Assembly: GCF_043290135.1 (NCBI RefSeq)
Contig: NC_134707.1
Location: forward strand, 67,199,906 to 67,263,905
Origin: Rhipicephalus microplus
Taxonomy: Eukaryota > Arthropoda > Arachnida > Ixodida > Ixodidae
Direction: 5' to 3'
Length of the DNA stretch: 64,000 bases
Shown here: positions 62,830-64,000 of the stretch, piece after piece
How positions within the stretch are numbered: position 1 is the first letter of the stretch
Layout of the letters: the number at the start of each line of letters is the position of its first letter
The notes under the pieces: model-generated
Database searches by the model: none
Told to the model about the DNA's origin: nothing
Seen by the model: only the letters and a program-made list of their open reading frames with translations
Translations under genes and position numbers: made by a program

Positions 62830-62902
62830 GCTGTGATAGCTCAGTGGTTAGAGCATCGAACGCGTTATTCGAAGGTCGTAGGTTCGATTCCTGCTCACAG
62901 CT
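62830..62902 (+). tRNA. tRNA-like gene, consensus
   Basis: Exact consensus. Confidence 0.75.
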
Positions 62903-63258
62903 GGTAATTTTTTCATCCACTTTTCTTTCTTCTTTCTCCTTATTTACATTCCATTGGTTCTAATAACTTCCCCTGTACATTCCTTGGCATTACTGTCTGT
63001 TATATCTCAGTAATATTGTGTTAAACCACGGAAATAACGGCCCTTAGGTATACACTTCTCTCCCTTATTTCATTGAACGAGGGTCTCGTACTGGCAGACT
63101 TGGTGTGTTTAGGTTGTATAAGAGGGACAATTAATCAGCTGCCCGCTCATAATAAGTTCACGTGCTACGTGACGCCAAAACATGCGAATAAGAGTGTTTT
63201 CACAATCGTTGTTTGGCTTATAGATGGCACTGACTGTCACTCCTACTTCTAAATTCAC

Positions 63259-63265
63259 ATATAAA
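63259..63265 (+). promoter_or_regulatory. TATA-like element upstream of tRNA-like gene
   Basis: ATATAAA ends 30 bp before the first tRNA base. Nearly every unit has this or the ATATAGA variant at the same distance. Upstream TATA-like boxes assist TFIIIB placement in several eukaryotes. The functional role here is inferred. Confidence 0.45.
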
Positions 63266-63301
63266 CCCCCAAAAAAGTGGATGGAGGGACGGCCGCTGTG
63301 A

Positions 63302-63312
63302 TAGCTCAGTGG
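63302..63312 (+). promoter_or_regulatory. A box (internal Pol III promoter)
   Basis: TAGCTCAGTGG matches the TRGYNNARNNG consensus at tRNA positions 8-19. The GATC subfamily (C11A) and the GTCATTA subfamily (G18C, G19A) deviate at key bases. Confidence 0.8.
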
Positions 63313-63345
63313 TTAGAGCATCGAACGCGTTATTCGAAGGTCGTA

Positions 63346-63356
63346 GGTTCGATTCC
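63346..63356 (+). promoter_or_regulatory. B box (internal Pol III promoter)
   Basis: GGTTCGATTCC is a perfect match to the GGTTCGANTCC consensus, 33 bp after the end of the A box, a normal tRNA-gene spacing. Confidence 0.85.
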
Positions 63357-63372
63357 TGCTCACAGCTGGTAA

Positions 63373-63378
63373 TTTTTT
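63373..63378 (+). terminator. Pol III terminator (T6)
   Basis: Six T residues on the coding strand begin 5 nt after the discriminator base. Across the array the run varies from T4 (TGTTTTC units) to T8. Only the unit at 63760 has it split to TTTATT. Confidence 0.8.
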
Positions 63379-63384
63379 CATCCA

Positions 63385-63406
63385 CTTTTCTTTCTTCTTT
63401 CTTCTT
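63385..63406 (+). repeat. Pure pyrimidine tract
   Basis: Twenty-two consecutive C/T residues follow the terminator. An 8-bp deletion inside it (followed by TATATACA) makes the short monomer class. Confidence 0.7.
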
Positions 63407-63759
63407 ATTTACATTCCATTGGTTCTAATAACTTCCCTTGTACATTCCTTGGCATTACTGTCTGTTATATCTCATTAATATTGTGTTAAACCACGGAAAT
63501 ACGAGCCCTTAGGTATACACTTCTCTCCCTTTTTTCATTGAACGAGGGTCTCGTACTGGCAGACTTGGTGTGTTTAGGTTGTATAAGAGGGACAATTAAT
63601 CAGCTGCCCGCTCATAATAAATTCACGTGCTACGTGACGCCAAAACATGCGAATAAGAGTGTTTTCACACTCGTTGTTTGGCTTATAGATGGCGCTGACT
63701 GTCACTCCTACTTCTAAATTCACATATAGACCCCTAAAAAAGGAGATGGAGGGACGGCC

Positions 63760-63832
63760 GCTGTGATAGCTCAGTGGTTAGAGCATCGAACAAGTTATTT
63801 GAAGGTCGTAGGTTCGATTCCTGCTCACAGCT
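63760..63832 (+). tRNA. tRNA-like gene, nominal anticodon AGT
   Basis: G33A, C34A and C41T make the loop CAAGTTA, nominal anticodon AGT (also Thr). The terminator run is broken (TTTATT). Confidence 0.5.
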
Positions 63833-64000
63833 GGTAATTTATTCATCCACTTTTCTTTCTTCTTTCTCCTTATTTACATTCCATTGGTTCTAATAACTTC
63901 CCCTGTACATTCCTTGGCATTACTGTCTGTTATATCTCAGTAATATTGTGTTAAACCACGGAAAGACGAGCCTTTAGGTATACACTTCTCTCCCTTATTT

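Larger units (their letters stand above)
63295..63367 (+). tRNA. tRNA-like gene, consensus (reference copy)
   Basis: This is a 73-nt type I cloverleaf. Acceptor GCTGTGA pairs perfectly with TCACAGC; T8 and A9 follow; D stem GCTC/GAGC closes an 8-nt loop with A14, G18, G19 and A21; A26; anticodon stem TCGAA/TTCGA closes the loop CGCGTTA; variable loop AGGTC; T stem GTAGG/CCTGC (one T-G wobble) closes TTCGATT; discriminator T. No CCA is encoded, as is usual in eukaryotes. The nominal anticodon CGT (34-36) would read ACG (Thr). G35, T36 and C2-G71 agree with known threonyl-tRNA synthetase recognition in bacteria and yeast. Position 33 is G, not T, so the U-turn is doubtful. Transcription is likely from the sequence; decoding is not established. 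Confidence 0.75.
63273..63389. repeat. Outer inverted repeat bracketing the tRNA-like gene
   Basis: AAAAGTGGATG at 63273-63283 is the exact reverse complement of CATCCACTTTT at 63379-63389. The arms flank the tRNA-like gene nearly symmetrically (11 nt on each side). Most units keep both arms. The GTGTATGGA units (mainly before 27 kb) and the CATGCAC units (53531, 61902) break it. Confidence 0.7.
1..64000. repeat. tRNA-bearing satellite array, ~464-bp monomer, 138 units
   Basis: The window is filled head to tail by one repeat unit. Successive tRNA-like starts (178, 642, 1107 and so on to 63760) are spaced 455-467 bp apart, on average 464 bp. All copies have the same orientation. Length classes come mostly from an 8-bp deletion in the pyrimidine tract behind the tRNA (about 457-bp units, common before 27 kb) and from poly-A length before it. 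Units differ by a few percent and shared variants define subfamilies. Both window edges lie inside the array, so its true length is unknown. No unrelated insertion or mobile element interrupts it. Confidence 0.98.

Noticed and set aside
63295..63367. Ordinary tRNA-derived SINE tandemly arranged
   Set aside because: The acceptor stem is complete on both sides and the terminator follows at once; there is no tRNA-unrelated body ending in a poly-A or short-repeat tail and no target-site duplication. A SINE origin of the founder cannot be excluded.
1..64000. CRISPR array
   Set aside because: The repeat is ~464 bp with no unique spacers between units.
1..64000. Bacterial or phage tRNA cluster
   Set aside because: No encoded CCA, no different isoacceptors, identical spacers, Pol III-type terminators and higher-order satellite structure.
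1..64000. Inserted transposons or retroelements interrupting the array
   Set aside because: Every interval between tRNA starts is 455-467 bp, leaving no room for an insertion.

Overview
The whole 64 kb window is one uninterrupted tandem satellite array. The unit is about 464 bp and I count 138 copies on the + strand. There is no convincing protein-coding gene and no sequence that is not the repeat. The layout points to a eukaryotic nuclear genome, most likely an animal: higher-order satellite structure, RNA polymerase III signals, no encoded CCA and no bacterial genes. I cannot name the species.

Each unit carries a complete, type I, tRNA-shaped gene of 73 nt with a perfect 7-bp acceptor stem, D arm, 5-bp anticodon stem, 5-nt variable loop and T arm. 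An A box and a B box match the RNA polymerase III consensus, and a T6 terminator starts 5 nt after the discriminator base. This is what an intact tRNA gene looks like. It differs from the usual SINE head, which lacks a terminator directly behind the tRNA part. The anticodon loop is odd. Position 33 is G (A in some subfamilies) and never the near-universal T. The nominal anticodon is CGT (Thr). The T73 discriminator and a C2-G71 pair would also fit threonine. Twenty-seven copies match the consensus exactly; the rest carry one to a few changes.

The roughly 391-bp spacer has a fixed order: terminator, pyrimidine tract, AT-rich stretch, three short dyads (ACGAG/CTCGT, TCACGT/ACGTGA, GAGTGT/ACACTC), a TATA-like element about 30-36 bp before the tRNA, and then an 11-bp inverted repeat that brackets the tRNA gene.

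Several nested higher-order repeats (HORs) lie on top of the monomer. A 15-monomer, 6,940-bp block spans 1-6,940 and continues in a second copy to about 13.0 kb. A 5.4-kb block at 11.1-16.5 kb recurs at 19.9-25.3 kb (offset 8,789). Smaller blocks have offsets of 2,773, 3,243, about 4,190-4,650, 2,790, 9,297 and 4,646. An 18-monomer block of 8,371 bp is present twice back to back (about 45.56-53.93 and 53.93-62.30 kb) and is almost identical. Subfamilies with damaged promoters alternate with intact copies, mainly in 37-61 kb. The region looks like a tRNA gene captured by a satellite, or a satellite built around a tRNA gene, that evolves by unequal crossover.
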